A stretch of 64,000 nucleotides of DNA, from contig CAWJGO010000002.1 of NCBI GenBank assembly GCA_963842515.1, positions 744,001 to 808,000 on the forward strand. The letters run 5' to 3'. The notes beneath the pieces were generated by a model. That model was not told the DNA's origin, ran no database searches, and was given only the letters and a program-made list of their open reading frames with translations. Positions 24,733-33,320 of this stretch are shown here, in pieces. The position numbers and the translations under genes were made by a program. Every line of letters begins with the position of its first letter. Within the stretch, counting starts at the first letter, position 1. Origin of the DNA: CADEED01 sp963842515. GTDB taxonomy: Bacteria > Pseudomonadota > Gammaproteobacteria > Steroidobacterales > Steroidobacteraceae.

Positions 24733-25786
24733 GTCGATCTCCGGAATGCGCCTCCGACGGCGCATTGGCAGCACCAACCGCCGCGACCGTGGCCCGGTCC
24801 CTGCCGAGATGCTTGCTCGCGAAGAGATTCCGATCGGCAGCGCGCAGCAGCTCGGGCACCGAGACAGCGCTCAGCTCCTGCACCGTCTCCAACGCGGTGA
24901 CGCCCATGCTGACCGTGACCGCGAGCGGACCCGATGAGGTGGAGATGGGATCCGCGGCAAGTACCTCGCGCAGCCGGTTGGCGGCGCGGCTCGCACCCAG
25001 CAAGCCAGTTTCCGGCAGGACGATGACGAATTCTTCGCCGCCGGACCGCGCCACCCAGTCGATCCCTTGCCTGACACTACCGCAAGCGCGCATGGCGAAC
25101 GCCTGGAGGATTTCATCGCCCGCCTCGTGCCCGAAGCCGTCGTTGATGCGCTTGAAATTGTCGAGATCGCAACTGATGACACCGAGCGGATGGTTGTACC
25201 GCCGCGACCGCTCGAGCTCACGCGGCAGGTACTTCATGAGGAAGCGCCGATTGTGAACACCTGTCAGCGCATCGGTGATCGACATGCGTCGATTCTCTTC
25301 GTTGCTCTTGCGCAGCGAACGCTCGAGATGCGTGGTGCGTCTGCCGACTTCCAGTCGGGCCAGGATCTCCGCGGTGGTGGCACCCTTGGTCACGTAGTCA
25401 TCCGCTCCCGCGGCAAGCCCGGCCAGCACATCACTCGTCCGGTCGCGTACGGTGAGCATCAGGATGTAGATGTAACCGTCGAGTTGCCGCCGGCGCAGGT
25501 TGCGGCACAGCGCGATTCCATCCATATCCGGCATGTGCCAGTCGGTGAGGACGATCTGGCAGACCGTCGTGTCCAGCAAGCGCAACGCTTCTTCACCCGA
25601 GGAGGCCGAATAGGTTTCATACCCCCCGGACTTGAGCAGGATGGAAATCCGTGCAACTACCTGTGGATCGTCATCGACGATCAGCACCCGGCATGGAAGT
25701 GTGGGCTCCGCGAGCAATGCGATGCCGGAGTCGTCCGCATCAATTCTTGGCGCAGGCGATATTGAATTACAGCGTTCAGAACGCAT
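24719..25786 (-). CDS. response regulator with GGDEF domain (diguanylate cyclase)
   Basis: 355 residues. Receiver about 32-150 with acidic pocket VDDDPQ, phospho-acceptor Asp82 (VLTDWHMPDMDG) and Lys134. A helix links it to the GGDEF domain (about 165-330): DALTGVHNRRFLMKYLPREL, metal/substrate site DLDNFKRINDGFGHEAGD and the active-site loop GGEEF at 249-253, so catalysis is expected. The allosteric inhibitory RxxD site five residues before GGEEF reads QGID, so product inhibition at the usual site is probably lost. It makes c-di-GMP when phosphorylated (family knowledge). The start overlaps the EAL gene's end by 11 nt. Confidence 0.93.
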   Translation of the reverse strand: MRSERCNSISPAPRIDADDSGIALLAEPTLPCRVLIVDDDPQVVARISILLKSGGYETYSASSGEEALRLLDTTVCQIVLTDWHMPDMDGIALCRNLRRRQLDGYIYILMLTVRDRTSDVLAGLAAGADDYVTKGATTAEILARLEVGRRTTHLERSLRKSNEENRRMSITDALTGVHNRRFLMKYLPRELERSRRYNHPLGVISCDLDNFKRINDGFGHEAGDEILQAFAMRACGSVRQGIDWVARSGGEEFVIVLPETGLLGASRAANRLREVLAADPISTSSGPLAVTVSMGVTALETVQELSAVSVPELLRAADRNLFASKHLGRDRATVAAVGAANAPSEAHSGDRRATH

Positions 25787-26699
25787 TGGAGCTCGCAGTG
25801 GCGCAATGCGCCGCGGGGTGAGAATGTGGTAGCGGGCGCGTGCCCCAGTTCGACGCGAGCATCGCCCGCGCTTGATCGGCGCACGCCGGCAGCGCGAGCA
25901 GGTAGCCTTGCACCTGCTGGCAGCCCATGCGCCTCAACATCGTGAGCTGCACTTCGGTTTCGACCCCTTCCGCCAGCACGGCGAAGCCGAAATCGGCACC
26001 GAGCGAGATGACCGAGCGCACGATGGCGGCGGTCTTCGCGTCGGCGGTCATGCGGTGGATCAGCGACTTGTCGATCTTCACGCGATCCACGGGCAACCGC
26101 GATAGATAGCTCAGACTGGAATAGCCGGCGCCGAAGTCATCCAGCGCAATGCGCACTCCGAGGCGCTTCCACTGCGCCAGGCAATCGAGCGCCAGCTCGG
26201 GTTTGTCGATGAGAATTCCTTCGGTGATTTCCAGTTCGAGCTGCGCCGCCGGAAAGCCGGTCCGCTCGAGTATCGTCGGGAGGATCGAGCAAAACTCCCG
26301 GGTGATCTGCCGCGGTGAGACGTTGACGCACAGTATCGGTGGCTTATGGCCGCGACGACGCCAGGCCGCCACGGTCGCGCATGCCTCCTCCAGCACCCAC
26401 GCGCCGAGCGCGGCAATCGACCCGCTCCTTTCCGCCACGGGAACGAACACCAGCGGCGCGATGGAACCGCCGTTCGGCAGGAACCATCGTGCCAGCGCTT
26501 CGACACCGCAGTGCCTGCCGCCCCGGACGTTGTATTGCGGCTGGTAGTACAGGGAGAGCTCGTCATGCTCGATGGCGTCACACAAACGCGCCGGTGTCGG
26601 TATCGAACTGTGGGCCGCGGCTCGCACCTGCACGTCGAACGCGTCGGTCGAAAGCGGCAGGAAAGCCCTGCGCTCGCGCTTCAGATCGACGTGTGCCAT
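25776..26699 (-). CDS. EAL-domain c-di-GMP phosphodiesterase
   Basis: 307 residues from the ATG at 26699 (AGGAG site). After about 40 residues comes a full EAL domain: YYQPQYNVRGGRHCGVEALA with the EAL triad at 67-69, NVSPRQI, LELEITEG, the metal-binding DDFGAGYSS, KIDKSLI and LAEGVET. All residues needed for hydrolysis to pGpG appear present. No receiver, PAS or membrane segment, so control must come through partners or expression. It is the promoter-proximal gene of the cassette with the cyclase, Hpt, kinase and receiver. Confidence 0.93.
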   Translation of the reverse strand: MAHVDLKRERRAFLPLSTDAFDVQVRAAAHSSIPTPARLCDAIEHDELSLYYQPQYNVRGGRHCGVEALARWFLPNGGSIAPLVFVPVAERSGSIAALGAWVLEEACATVAAWRRRGHKPPILCVNVSPRQITREFCSILPTILERTGFPAAQLELEITEGILIDKPELALDCLAQWKRLGVRIALDDFGAGYSSLSYLSRLPVDRVKIDKSLIHRMTADAKTAAIVRSVISLGADFGFAVLAEGVETEVQLTMLRRMGCQQVQGYLLALPACADQARAMLASNWGTRPLPHSHPAAHCATASSNAF

Positions 26700-26838
26700 G
26701 TGTTTACGCTCCTGGCGGGATGTCCCACTGAGGTCCACTGTAGATAGTCGTATCCGGCGGCGATGTCAGGACAACTCGATGCGCTTCGTCGTCATCGCCA
26801 AACTGGGCGCGCGGTCACACGCCCGGCCGTGCAAACCC

Positions 26839-27498
26839 TTAGGCCGGTGTCATCGCATGCGCAACGGCAAACCGGATCAGGCCTGCAAGATCCGTCACGC
26901 CCAGCTTTCCCATCACGCGGCTTCGATAGGTATCCACGGTCTTGCGCGACAGCGAAAGTTTCTCGCCGATCTGCGCACTCGACGCGCCGCTGACAGTCAG
27001 ATGCAGCACCTCGCGCTCACGCGGACTCAAGCTCTCGAGCGGGCTCGCGGTCTGGGCATCGCCGAGCAGCGAATCGATGAGGACGTTGGTGATCCGCGGG
27101 CTGAGATATCGCTCGCCGGCGACCACGGCGAGCACTGCCTGGACGAGCTCGGCAGAAGCGCCTTCCTTCAAGACGTAGCCGCGAGCGCCCGCGCGCAATG
27201 CGCGGAAGACGTGTTCCGAGGTGTCGCACGCGGAGAGAATCACGATTCGCGTGAGCGGCAGCGCGGCGAGGATGCGCGCTGTCGCATCGATTCCGCTGAG
27301 CTCCGGCAGCACCAGGTCCATGACGACGACGTGGGGTCTCAAGTGCTCGGCGGTCGAGATCGCATCTTTGCCGTTCGCCACGGCCCCGATCACTTTCATG
27401 TGGAAGTGGCCGTCGAGCAGCGCCCGCACTCCATCACGCACGATCCCATGGTCGTCGACGACGACGATGTTGATCGGCGAGTTGGACTGGCGATCCAT
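26839..27498 (-). CDS. NarL/FixJ-family response regulator (LuxR-type HTH)
   Basis: 219 residues. Receiver about 9-125 with VVVDDHGIVRDG, phospho-acceptor Asp61 (VVVMDLVLPELSG) and Lys near 110 (GYVLKEG). The C-terminal LuxR-type HTH begins at LSPREREVLHLTVSG and holds the recognition helix LSLSRKTVDTYRSRVMGKL. It would bind DNA as a dimer after phosphorylation. No kinase is beside it; it lies 139 nt downstream of the EAL gene's start region on the same strand, so a functional tie to the signalling cassette is possible. Confidence 0.92.
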   Translation of the reverse strand: MDRQSNSPINIVVVDDHGIVRDGVRALLDGHFHMKVIGAVANGKDAISTAEHLRPHVVVMDLVLPELSGIDATARILAALPLTRIVILSACDTSEHVFRALRAGARGYVLKEGASAELVQAVLAVVAGERYLSPRITNVLIDSLLGDAQTASPLESLSPREREVLHLTVSGASSAQIGEKLSLSRKTVDTYRSRVMGKLGVTDLAGLIRFAVAHAMTPA

Positions 27499-27802
27499 TG
27501 CGAAGGCCTCGTCGCCCCGACAGTCTCGGTGCGATGTCGCGAGCCAATTTACTCCTATCGAGACGCGAGGTGTGTACGACGGAAGTCGCTGACTCCGTGG
27601 CCATCGGCAACGGACAGTTGTATTAGGGGAACTAACTACTGTCGGCGCAGGCTGGCCGAGCCTGCGCGGACGATCTACGATTCAACGCCGGCAATGTTCG
27701 CTAGCGAACATACACTTCGGCGAATTCAGAGTAGCCATGCGCCCCGGACTTCGCGTCAGCAGGCTGTTCGCATGACTGCGTTCGCGATTGGGTTCGTGGG
27801 GA
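27499..27802. other. intergenic region with a 16-bp palindrome and a 9-bp stem hairpin
   Basis: 304 bases between the NarL-type gene and tRNA-Lys. It contains the hairpin GCGCAGGCT (27645-27653) with AGCCTGCGC (27659-27667), loop GGCCG, and the perfect palindrome TGTTCGCTAGCGAACA at 27695-27710. No gene is visible. The hairpin may end the tRNA transcript; the palindrome looks like a regulator operator. Confidence 0.55.
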
Positions 27803-27878
27803 TGGTGGGTCGGGTGGGACTCGAACCCACGACTAACGCCTTAAAAGGGCGCTGCTCTACCAGCTGAGCTACCGACCC
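27803..27878 (-). tRNA. tRNA-Lys (anticodon TTT)
   Basis: A complete 76-nt cloverleaf with encoded CCA. Acceptor GGGTCGG pairs with CCGACCC; the anticodon loop reads CTTTTAA (anticodon TTT) and the T loop GGTTCGAGTCC is standard. It directly follows queC, a frequent gammaproteobacterial arrangement. Confidence 0.97.
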
Positions 27879-27897
27879 GCTGGAAAGGGCGCGAAGT

Positions 27898-28590
27898 CTA
27901 CACGATCTTCGCGTCGCCTTGGGAGTAGTGGGTGGGGTCGGGAATCCCAGCAGAAACAAAGCCTTCGCGGCGCAGCCGGCACGAGTCACAACGTCCGCAG
28001 GCGCGCCCTTTTGCATCCGCCTGGTAGCAGGAGACGGTCAGGGAATAGTCGACGCCGAGGCGGGTTCCTTCGCGCACGATCTGCGCCTTGGTGAGATCGA
28101 TCAACGGCGCCTTCACGCGCAGCGTCGAGCCCTCCGCCCCGGCTTTGGTAGCGAGCGCCGCCAGCCGCTCGAAGGCGGAGACGAACTCCGGGCGGCAATC
28201 CGGATACCCGGAGTAGTCGACGGCGTTCACGCCGATGTGGATCTCCGGCGCCTTCAACACCTCGGCCCATGCCAGCGCCAGCGACAACATGATGGTGTTG
28301 CGCGCGGGCACGTAGGTCACCGGAATGCCTTCGGCCGGCGTCGTGGGCACATCGATCGTCTTGTCCGTGAGCGCCGAGCCGCCGATGCGGCCGAGATTCA
28401 CGTGCATGATCCGGTGTTCATGCGCGCCGAGCGCATTGGCGACCCGTGCCGCGGCGCTGAGCTCCGCCTGGTGGCGTTGCCCGTACGACACCGACAATGC
28501 GTAACACTGAAGACCGGCCTCGCGCGCCAGCGCGAGCACGGTGGCCGAATCCAGCCCTCCCGACAGCAGCACCACCGCACGATTGTTCAT
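27898..28590 (-). CDS. queC: 7-cyano-7-deazaguanine synthase
   Basis: 230 residues. QueC converts 7-carboxy-7-deazaguanine to preQ0 with ATP and ammonia, in queuosine tRNA modification. The PP-loop SGGLDS is at 9-14; the zinc-binding cysteines are C188, C198, C201 and C204 (SCYQADAKGRACGRCDSC). Length matches E. coli QueC (231). Its ATG follows the queE stop with no spacer, so the two enzymes of consecutive steps are coupled. Confidence 0.96.
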   Translation of the reverse strand: MNNRAVVLLSGGLDSATVLALAREAGLQCYALSVSYGQRHQAELSAAARVANALGAHEHRIMHVNLGRIGGSALTDKTIDVPTTPAEGIPVTYVPARNTIMLSLALAWAEVLKAPEIHIGVNAVDYSGYPDCRPEFVSAFERLAALATKAGAEGSTLRVKAPLIDLTKAQIVREGTRLGVDYSLTVSCYQADAKGRACGRCDSCRLRREGFVSAGIPDPTHYSQGDAKIV

Positions 28591-29289
28591 CTATTTTCCT
28601 GGAACATTGCCCCAGAGCACCTTGTGCAGCTGCAGCTGGAAACGCACCGGCAGCCGGTCGGCGAGGATCCAGTCCGCGAGTTGCCGCGCCGGCAACTGTT
28701 CGGCGCTTGGCGAGAACAGCACCTGGCAACGCGCGGCCAGCGCCCGCGACGCGACCTGCTCACGGCTCCATTCATAGTCGGCGCGATCGCAGATCACGAA
28801 TTTGATCTGCTCTTCAGGCCGCAGCAATTGAAGATCGTCATAGCGGTTGCGGCGCGCCTCCCCCGATCCTGGAGTCTTTACGTCGACGACGCGTACCACG
28901 CGGACGTCGACGTCCTTGAGCGGCATGGCGCCGCTCGTCTCGAGCGAGACGCGATAGCCGGCATCGCAGAGTCGCTTCAGCAGCGGCAGGCAGTTCTTCT
29001 GCGCCAGCGGCTCACCGCCGGTGACGCACACGTAGCGCGGGGCATGACTGCCGACGGTCAATTGGCCAATGCTCGCCAGAACGTCGTCCTCGGTGCGCCA
29101 CTCCCCGCCATGGAAGGCATAGGCGGTGTCGCAGAACTGGCAACGCAAAGGGCATCCGGTGAGGCGCACGAACACCGTGGGGAAACCCACGGTGTCGGCT
29201 TCTCCCTGCAATGAAAAGAAAATCTCGGTGATCTTGAGGCGACGCTCACCCAATGGCACGGGCTCGGAGACCGCCTGATTCATCGGCAT
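28591..29289 (-). CDS. queE: 7-carboxy-7-deazaguanine synthase (radical SAM)
   Basis: 232 residues. QueE makes 7-carboxy-7-deazaguanine from 6-carboxytetrahydropterin. The iron-sulphur motif CxxxCxxC is C46, C50 and C53 (TGCPLRCQFCDTAY), preceded by FFSLQGE, the usual entry to the partial TIM barrel. The SAM-binding TGGEP motif is present further on. A second ATG lies two codons downstream and no clear ribosome site separates them. It is 21 nt downstream of cpoB and immediately upstream of queC. Confidence 0.96.
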   Translation of the reverse strand: MPMNQAVSEPVPLGERRLKITEIFFSLQGEADTVGFPTVFVRLTGCPLRCQFCDTAYAFHGGEWRTEDDVLASIGQLTVGSHAPRYVCVTGGEPLAQKNCLPLLKRLCDAGYRVSLETSGAMPLKDVDVRVVRVVDVKTPGSGEARRNRYDDLQLLRPEEQIKFVICDRADYEWSREQVASRALAARCQVLFSPSAEQLPARQLADWILADRLPVRFQLQLHKVLWGNVPGK

Positions 29290-29310
29290 TTGGCTCAGCA
29301 GTTCAAGGCT

Positions 29311-30081
29311 TTATCTTCCGAGGCGCTTGAGGCGATCGGCGGCGAGTTGCGCGGCGGGCGAACCCGGATATTTGCGGACCACGTCGTCGAGAGTGTTGCG
29401 CGCTTCGCCCGTGCGCCGCAGGTCGGATAGCGAGAAGCCGAGCTTCACCATGGCGTCGGGCGCTTTGCGCGAATCCGGCCAGTCGGCGAGCACCTTGCGA
29501 TAGGCAATGACGGCGCTCTCGAGATCGCCCTTGGTGTAGTAGCTCTCGCCGATCCAGAACTGCGCGTTGCTGGCCAGGTCACTGGTGGGATAGTTAGTCA
29601 CCACTTCGCGGAAGGAGGAAATCGCCCGGTCGTAACTGCCACCGCGCAGCGCCGCCATGGCGGCGTCGTAGGTGGCCTGCTCAGATGCACCCGACGCAGG
29701 CGGCGGCGCCACGCCGCCAAGCCCCGGTCCGCCCACGCCGCCGAGAGTCTCCAGCGCCGCCAGCCGCTTCTCGAGATCTCCGTACAGGTTGCGCGACTGG
29801 TTCTTGCCGCCCTGGCTTTCGTTCTGCAGCAGCTCCACCTCTCCGCGAATGGTGCGCAGGTCCGCCTGCAGCGCATCGATGCGCTGCGCGAGCTCGAGCA
29901 GACTCTGGTTGGTCAGCACGCGCTCGATGCGCTGTACGCGCGCATCGAGATCGTTCATGCGGATGTACACCGGATCTTCCTCGGGCGAGACGGCGCAACC
30001 GCTGAGCGCGAGCGATGCCAAGGCAATCAGCAAAAACGGGCGCTGTGTGCTCACGACGAACCTCGTTAGGGCGCGATTCAC
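29311..30081 (-). CDS. cpoB: Tol-Pal system protein CpoB (YbgF)
   Basis: 256 residues. Signal sequence ending LSGC (residues 26-29), so probably a lipoprotein, unlike soluble E. coli CpoB. A coiled coil (about 40-110) with LTNQSLLELAQRIDALQADL drives trimer formation; a Gly/Pro linker (about 115-130) leads to three tetratricopeptide repeats (about 135-256), including YPTSDLASNAQFWIGESYY. CpoB binds TolA and PBP1B and coordinates outer-membrane constriction with wall synthesis. The GTG start overlaps the pal stop (GTGA). Confidence 0.93.
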   Translation of the reverse strand: MNRALTRFVVSTQRPFLLIALASLALSGCAVSPEEDPVYIRMNDLDARVQRIERVLTNQSLLELAQRIDALQADLRTIRGEVELLQNESQGGKNQSRNLYGDLEKRLAALETLGGVGGPGLGGVAPPPASGASEQATYDAAMAALRGGSYDRAISSFREVVTNYPTSDLASNAQFWIGESYYTKGDLESAVIAYRKVLADWPDSRKAPDAMVKLGFSLSDLRRTGEARNTLDDVVRKYPGSPAAQLAADRLKRLGR

Positions 30082-30590
30082 TTCAGGTACACGATCTCGA
30101 CACGGCGATTGGCAGCGTAGGCCTGCTCGTCGCTGCCCGAGGCCGCCGGCCGTTCCTCGCCGTAACTCACGGTGGACAGCTGCGTCTCCGCGACACCCTG
30201 CAATGCCAGGGCGCGGCGCACCGCCTGCCCACGACGTTCGCCGAGACCGATGTTGTATTCACGCGAGCCGCGCTCATCGGCATGGCCTTCGAGGCGGATC
30301 TTCTGGCCCGGATTCTTGGCGAGATAGACCGCGTGCGCAGCCACTACGCTTTGCGAGTCAGCGCGAATGTCGGCGCGATCGAAGTCGAAATAGACGATAC
30401 GCTTCGACAGCAGCTCTCCTGACGGACCCATCGATGAGTCGTCGCCCATCGTGGCGTTCGGGTCTTCGACACCGCTGGTGTCGGTGGTGGGAGCCGGAGC
30501 TTCTGGCGGCGCTTCTGGCGGCTTGGACTTGCAGCCCGCAAACAACGCCAGCGACGCCAGCAGAACCGCGATCGATAAGAGATTTTTCAT
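30078..30590 (-). CDS. pal: peptidoglycan-associated lipoprotein Pal
   Basis: 170 residues from the ATG at 30590 (AGGTG site). Lipobox FAGC with lipidated Cys20, a Pro/Ala-rich linker to about 60, then the OmpA-like domain: RIVYFDFDRADIRADSQ, LEGHADERGSREYNIGLGER and ANRRVEIVYLK. It anchors the outer membrane to peptidoglycan and docks TolB. Sits between tolB (29-nt gap) and cpoB (overlap), the classical order. Confidence 0.96.
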   Translation of the reverse strand: MKNLLSIAVLLASLALFAGCKSKPPEAPPEAPAPTTDTSGVEDPNATMGDDSSMGPSGELLSKRIVYFDFDRADIRADSQSVVAAHAVYLAKNPGQKIRLEGHADERGSREYNIGLGERRGQAVRRALALQGVAETQLSTVSYGEERPAASGSDEQAYAANRRVEIVYLK

Positions 30591-30619
30591 TTGCACACCT
30601 GTCTTCATTGCAAGAATGT

Positions 30620-31930
30620 TCATGGCAGGAACGGGCCCCATACCGGCTCCCGCACTTCACCCGCATCGGCATCGAGCCGGGCCGAGGTCTGGCCGTCGAC
30701 CGAGACCGTCTGCAGCACGCCCTGGCCGCGCTCGCGGCCGGCGAAAATCAGCATCGCGCCGTTCGGCGCAAAGCTCGGAGATTCTTCCTGTCGGCCTTTC
30801 GACAGCACCTGCACCGTACCGTTGGCAAGATCCTGTACGCCGATGCGGTACGCGCCATCGGCGAGCGTCAGCAGCGCCAGCTGCTTGCCATCCGGCGAGA
30901 TACGCGGGCGCGCATTGTAGCTGCCAGAGAAGGTGATGCGCTTGGGACGTTCGGCGCTTCCCAGGTCCTGCCGGTAGATCTGCGGATTGCCTGAGCGATC
31001 CGAGGTGAAGTAGACGCCGGTGCCGTCGGGCGTGAAGACCGCCTCGGTGTCGATGCCGGGATCGTTGGTGAGACGCGTGAGCTGTCCGCTGGCGAGCTCG
31101 AGTAGATAGATGTCGAGGTTGCCGTTGCTACCCGACAGCGTGATGGCGAGTTTCTTGCCGTCGGGCGAATATGACGGCGCGCCATTGATGCCGGCGCGCG
31201 CCGAAACCATGCTCTTCTTTCCGCTGCGTCGATGCTGGACGAAAATTGCCGAGACCCGCCTTTCGAACGACACGTACGCCAGCCATTCGCCGTCGGGCGA
31301 CCAGGCCGGTGACATGATGGGCAGTGGCGAGGCCAGGATGCGCACGCGGTTGGCTCCGTCGGAATCCGCGACGTAGAGCTCATACGTCTGTCTGGGCGGC
31401 TTGCCGTCGACCGACACGTAAGCAATACGCGTGGCAAACGCGCCCTTCACGCCGATGATCTTTTCATACAGTGCATCGGCGATGCGATGCGCAGCATTGC
31501 GCAGGTTCGACGCCGGCGTGGTGACATTGGGGCCGAAGATGCGCTGGCCGGTGAGCACATTGACCAGCTCGGCGTCGATGCGCACCTGGCCGTTGGGCTG
31601 GGCCGACACGCGGCCGACCACCACGTAGTCCACGCGCTGCTGTTTCCAGCCGGCCGCATCCACCTCGGCCGCGGTGGTGGGAGTGAACACCATGTCGGTG
31701 CGCGCCATGCCCTTGAAGCGGCCGCTGCTCTCGAGGTCGCGCTGAATCACCTGCGCCGCATCGAGCCCGCCATCCGCCGGCACCGCGCGCGAGAACGGCA
31801 CGATGGCGATCGGGATGGGATCGGTGACCCCGGAGGTGATGGTGAGACGCAGCTGCGCGAACGCGGGGCCAGCCGCGGCGAGCGTAGCCAATAGCAGACA
31901 GACGCCAAATTTTCTCATGCGCTCATTCAT
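30620..31930 (-). CDS. tolB: periplasmic Tol-Pal protein TolB
   Basis: 436 residues: signal peptide (CLLLATLAAAGPAFAQ), TolB N-terminal domain to about 165 (IPIAIVPFSR near the start), and a six-bladed WD40-like beta-propeller with repeated SPDG blades (PAWSPDGEWLAYVSFER, PSYSPDGKKLAITLSG, ARPRISPDGKQLALLTL). TolB links Pal to TolA in the periplasm. The ATG at 31930 overlaps the tolA stop (ATGA); an ATG four codons later is also possible. Confidence 0.96.
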   Translation of the reverse strand: MNERMRKFGVCLLLATLAAAGPAFAQLRLTITSGVTDPIPIAIVPFSRAVPADGGLDAAQVIQRDLESSGRFKGMARTDMVFTPTTAAEVDAAGWKQQRVDYVVVGRVSAQPNGQVRIDAELVNVLTGQRIFGPNVTTPASNLRNAAHRIADALYEKIIGVKGAFATRIAYVSVDGKPPRQTYELYVADSDGANRVRILASPLPIMSPAWSPDGEWLAYVSFERRVSAIFVQHRRSGKKSMVSARAGINGAPSYSPDGKKLAITLSGSNGNLDIYLLELASGQLTRLTNDPGIDTEAVFTPDGTGVYFTSDRSGNPQIYRQDLGSAERPKRITFSGSYNARPRISPDGKQLALLTLADGAYRIGVQDLANGTVQVLSKGRQEESPSFAPNGAMLIFAGRERGQGVLQTVSVDGQTSARLDADAGEVREPVWGPFLP

Positions 31931-32841
31931 GACGTGGGTGCAAATGTTAGCTCCAAATTACGTTCGAACGGCACACCGGGAGGCGGAGTGGGCAGAGGCG
32001 AGGCACGATATACCGCGGCCTCCACCGATTCGCGCAGCGCGGCATCTTCGATGCTGCAACTATTCACGCGGACGCCCGTGACGTCGCCGCCCGGAACCTG
32101 GGTGACCGACACAATACAAGAGATGCCCGGTCGTGCCGAGGGTGGTTTGATCCAGGCGCGCTCGATTTTTCCGGTGATCTGCGCGTGCCAGCGCATTGCC
32201 ACGTCGCTGTTGCGCGCCGCATTGCCGAGCGCCTCGGCCTCGAGGGCGCGGCGCAGCTCCGCCTCGCGGGCGAGCCGTGCTTTCTCCTCGGCGGCCTTTT
32301 TCGCCGCAGCGGCATCTTCGATGCGCCTCTTTTCGGCCGCGCGTTTGTCAGCAGCCGCCTTCTCTGCAGCGGCTTTGTCAGCGGCGGCCCTTGCCGCGGC
32401 CTGCTTCTCCGCCTCGACGCGCTGGGCGTCCTCACGTTCTTTGAGCTCCTGCGCGGCTTTTTGATCCTGCTCCCGCTTCTGCTGCTCGATCTTTTCCTGC
32501 TGTTCCTTCTCGAGCGCGAGACGCTCGGCTTCCTTGCGTTCCGCCTCGGCGGGATCGGGTTTCGGCGGACCCTGCTCTTCCACGGGCGCAGGTACAGGTT
32601 CGACCACGGGGTCGGGTTCCGGGGGCACAGGTTCGGGTGCGGGGGTCGGCGCTGGCGCGATGCCCTTCAAGGCCCGCTCGTCGATGACCGACGCTTCGAT
32701 GGCCAGTGTTTCCACGGGCGGCGGACGGTGCTTCCACGTGAACCAGCCATAGACCGCGGCGGCAACGATGGCCGAATGCAGCAGCAGCGAGAGCGCGACG
32801 GCGCGCCAACGTCCTTTGGTGAGGCTCCGGTTGCGGGGCAT
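31927..32841 (-). CDS. tolA: Tol-Pal protein TolA
   Basis: 304 residues. One membrane helix (about 13-35) with the SHLS-like element LLLHSAIVAAAVYGWF that contacts TolQR; a Pro-rich stretch (about 60-95); a long Ala/Glu/Lys helix (about 95-215) spanning the periplasm; and a C-terminal TonB-like domain (about 220-304) with a Cys pair (GISCIVSV and VNSCSIED). Energised by TolQR, it pulls on the TolB-Pal system during division. Shorter than E. coli TolA (421), mostly in the helix. Confidence 0.95.
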   Translation of the reverse strand: MPRNRSLTKGRWRAVALSLLLHSAIVAAAVYGWFTWKHRPPPVETLAIEASVIDERALKGIAPAPTPAPEPVPPEPDPVVEPVPAPVEEQGPPKPDPAEAERKEAERLALEKEQQEKIEQQKREQDQKAAQELKEREDAQRVEAEKQAAARAAADKAAAEKAAADKRAAEKRRIEDAAAAKKAAEEKARLAREAELRRALEAEALGNAARNSDVAMRWHAQITGKIERAWIKPPSARPGISCIVSVTQVPGGDVTGVRVNSCSIEDAALRESVEAAVYRASPLPTPPPGVPFERNLELTFAPTS

Positions 32842-32847
32842 CGATTT

Positions 32848-33303
32848 TTAGCGGTTTCGCTTCTGGTCCGGTGGCGGCTGCGTGACGAAGCCGACTTTGC
32901 TGGCGCCGGCGCGCTGCAGGATGGTCATTGCCCCAACTACTTCTCCATAGGCCACGCGGTAGTCGCCGCGCACCAGCACGGCCGTTTCGGGCGCGCGACG
33001 CAGAACCGCCGCAGCCCCTGCTTCGACCGCGGCCGCATCGAGGGGTTCATCCTGCTTAGCGCCGTAGTTGAGGAACAGGCGCCCCTGCTCGTCGATGGTG
33101 AGCACGATGGGCTTGGAATCCTTGAGCATCTCCGGCGGAATGGGCCGTGCACCAGCCTTGGGCAGCTCCACCTTGATGCCCTCGGCCAGCAGTGGCGCGG
33201 TGATCATGAAGATGATGAGCAGCACCAGCATCACGTCGATGTACGGCACCACATTGATCTCGCCCATGAGTTTGCGGCGGCGACGGGGTTGTGCGGCGGC
33301 CAT
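32848..33303 (-). CDS. tolR: Tol-Pal proton-channel protein TolR (ExbD family)
   Basis: 151 residues. A basic N-terminus, then the single membrane helix VVPYIDVMLVLLIIFMI with the essential proton-accepting Asp, and a periplasmic ExbD domain (about 45-135). TolR with TolQ converts proton flow into TolA movement. Six nt from tolA and 17 nt from tolQ. Confidence 0.96.
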   Translation of the reverse strand: MAAAQPRRRRKLMGEINVVPYIDVMLVLLIIFMITAPLLAEGIKVELPKAGARPIPPEMLKDSKPIVLTIDEQGRLFLNYGAKQDEPLDAAAVEAGAAAVLRRAPETAVLVRGDYRVAYGEVVGAMTILQRAGASKVGFVTQPPPDQKRNR

Positions 33304-33320
33304 GGTCTAACGCTCCTTGC

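Noticed and set aside
27695..27710. Calling the palindrome a LexA box
   Set aside because: It does not match the enterobacterial CTGT-N8-ACAG form, and no SOS gene is adjacent; it is reported only as an unidentified palindrome.
27919..29214. Plus-strand open frame of 431 codons
   Set aside because: Antisense to queC and queE, both of which have all catalytic motifs.
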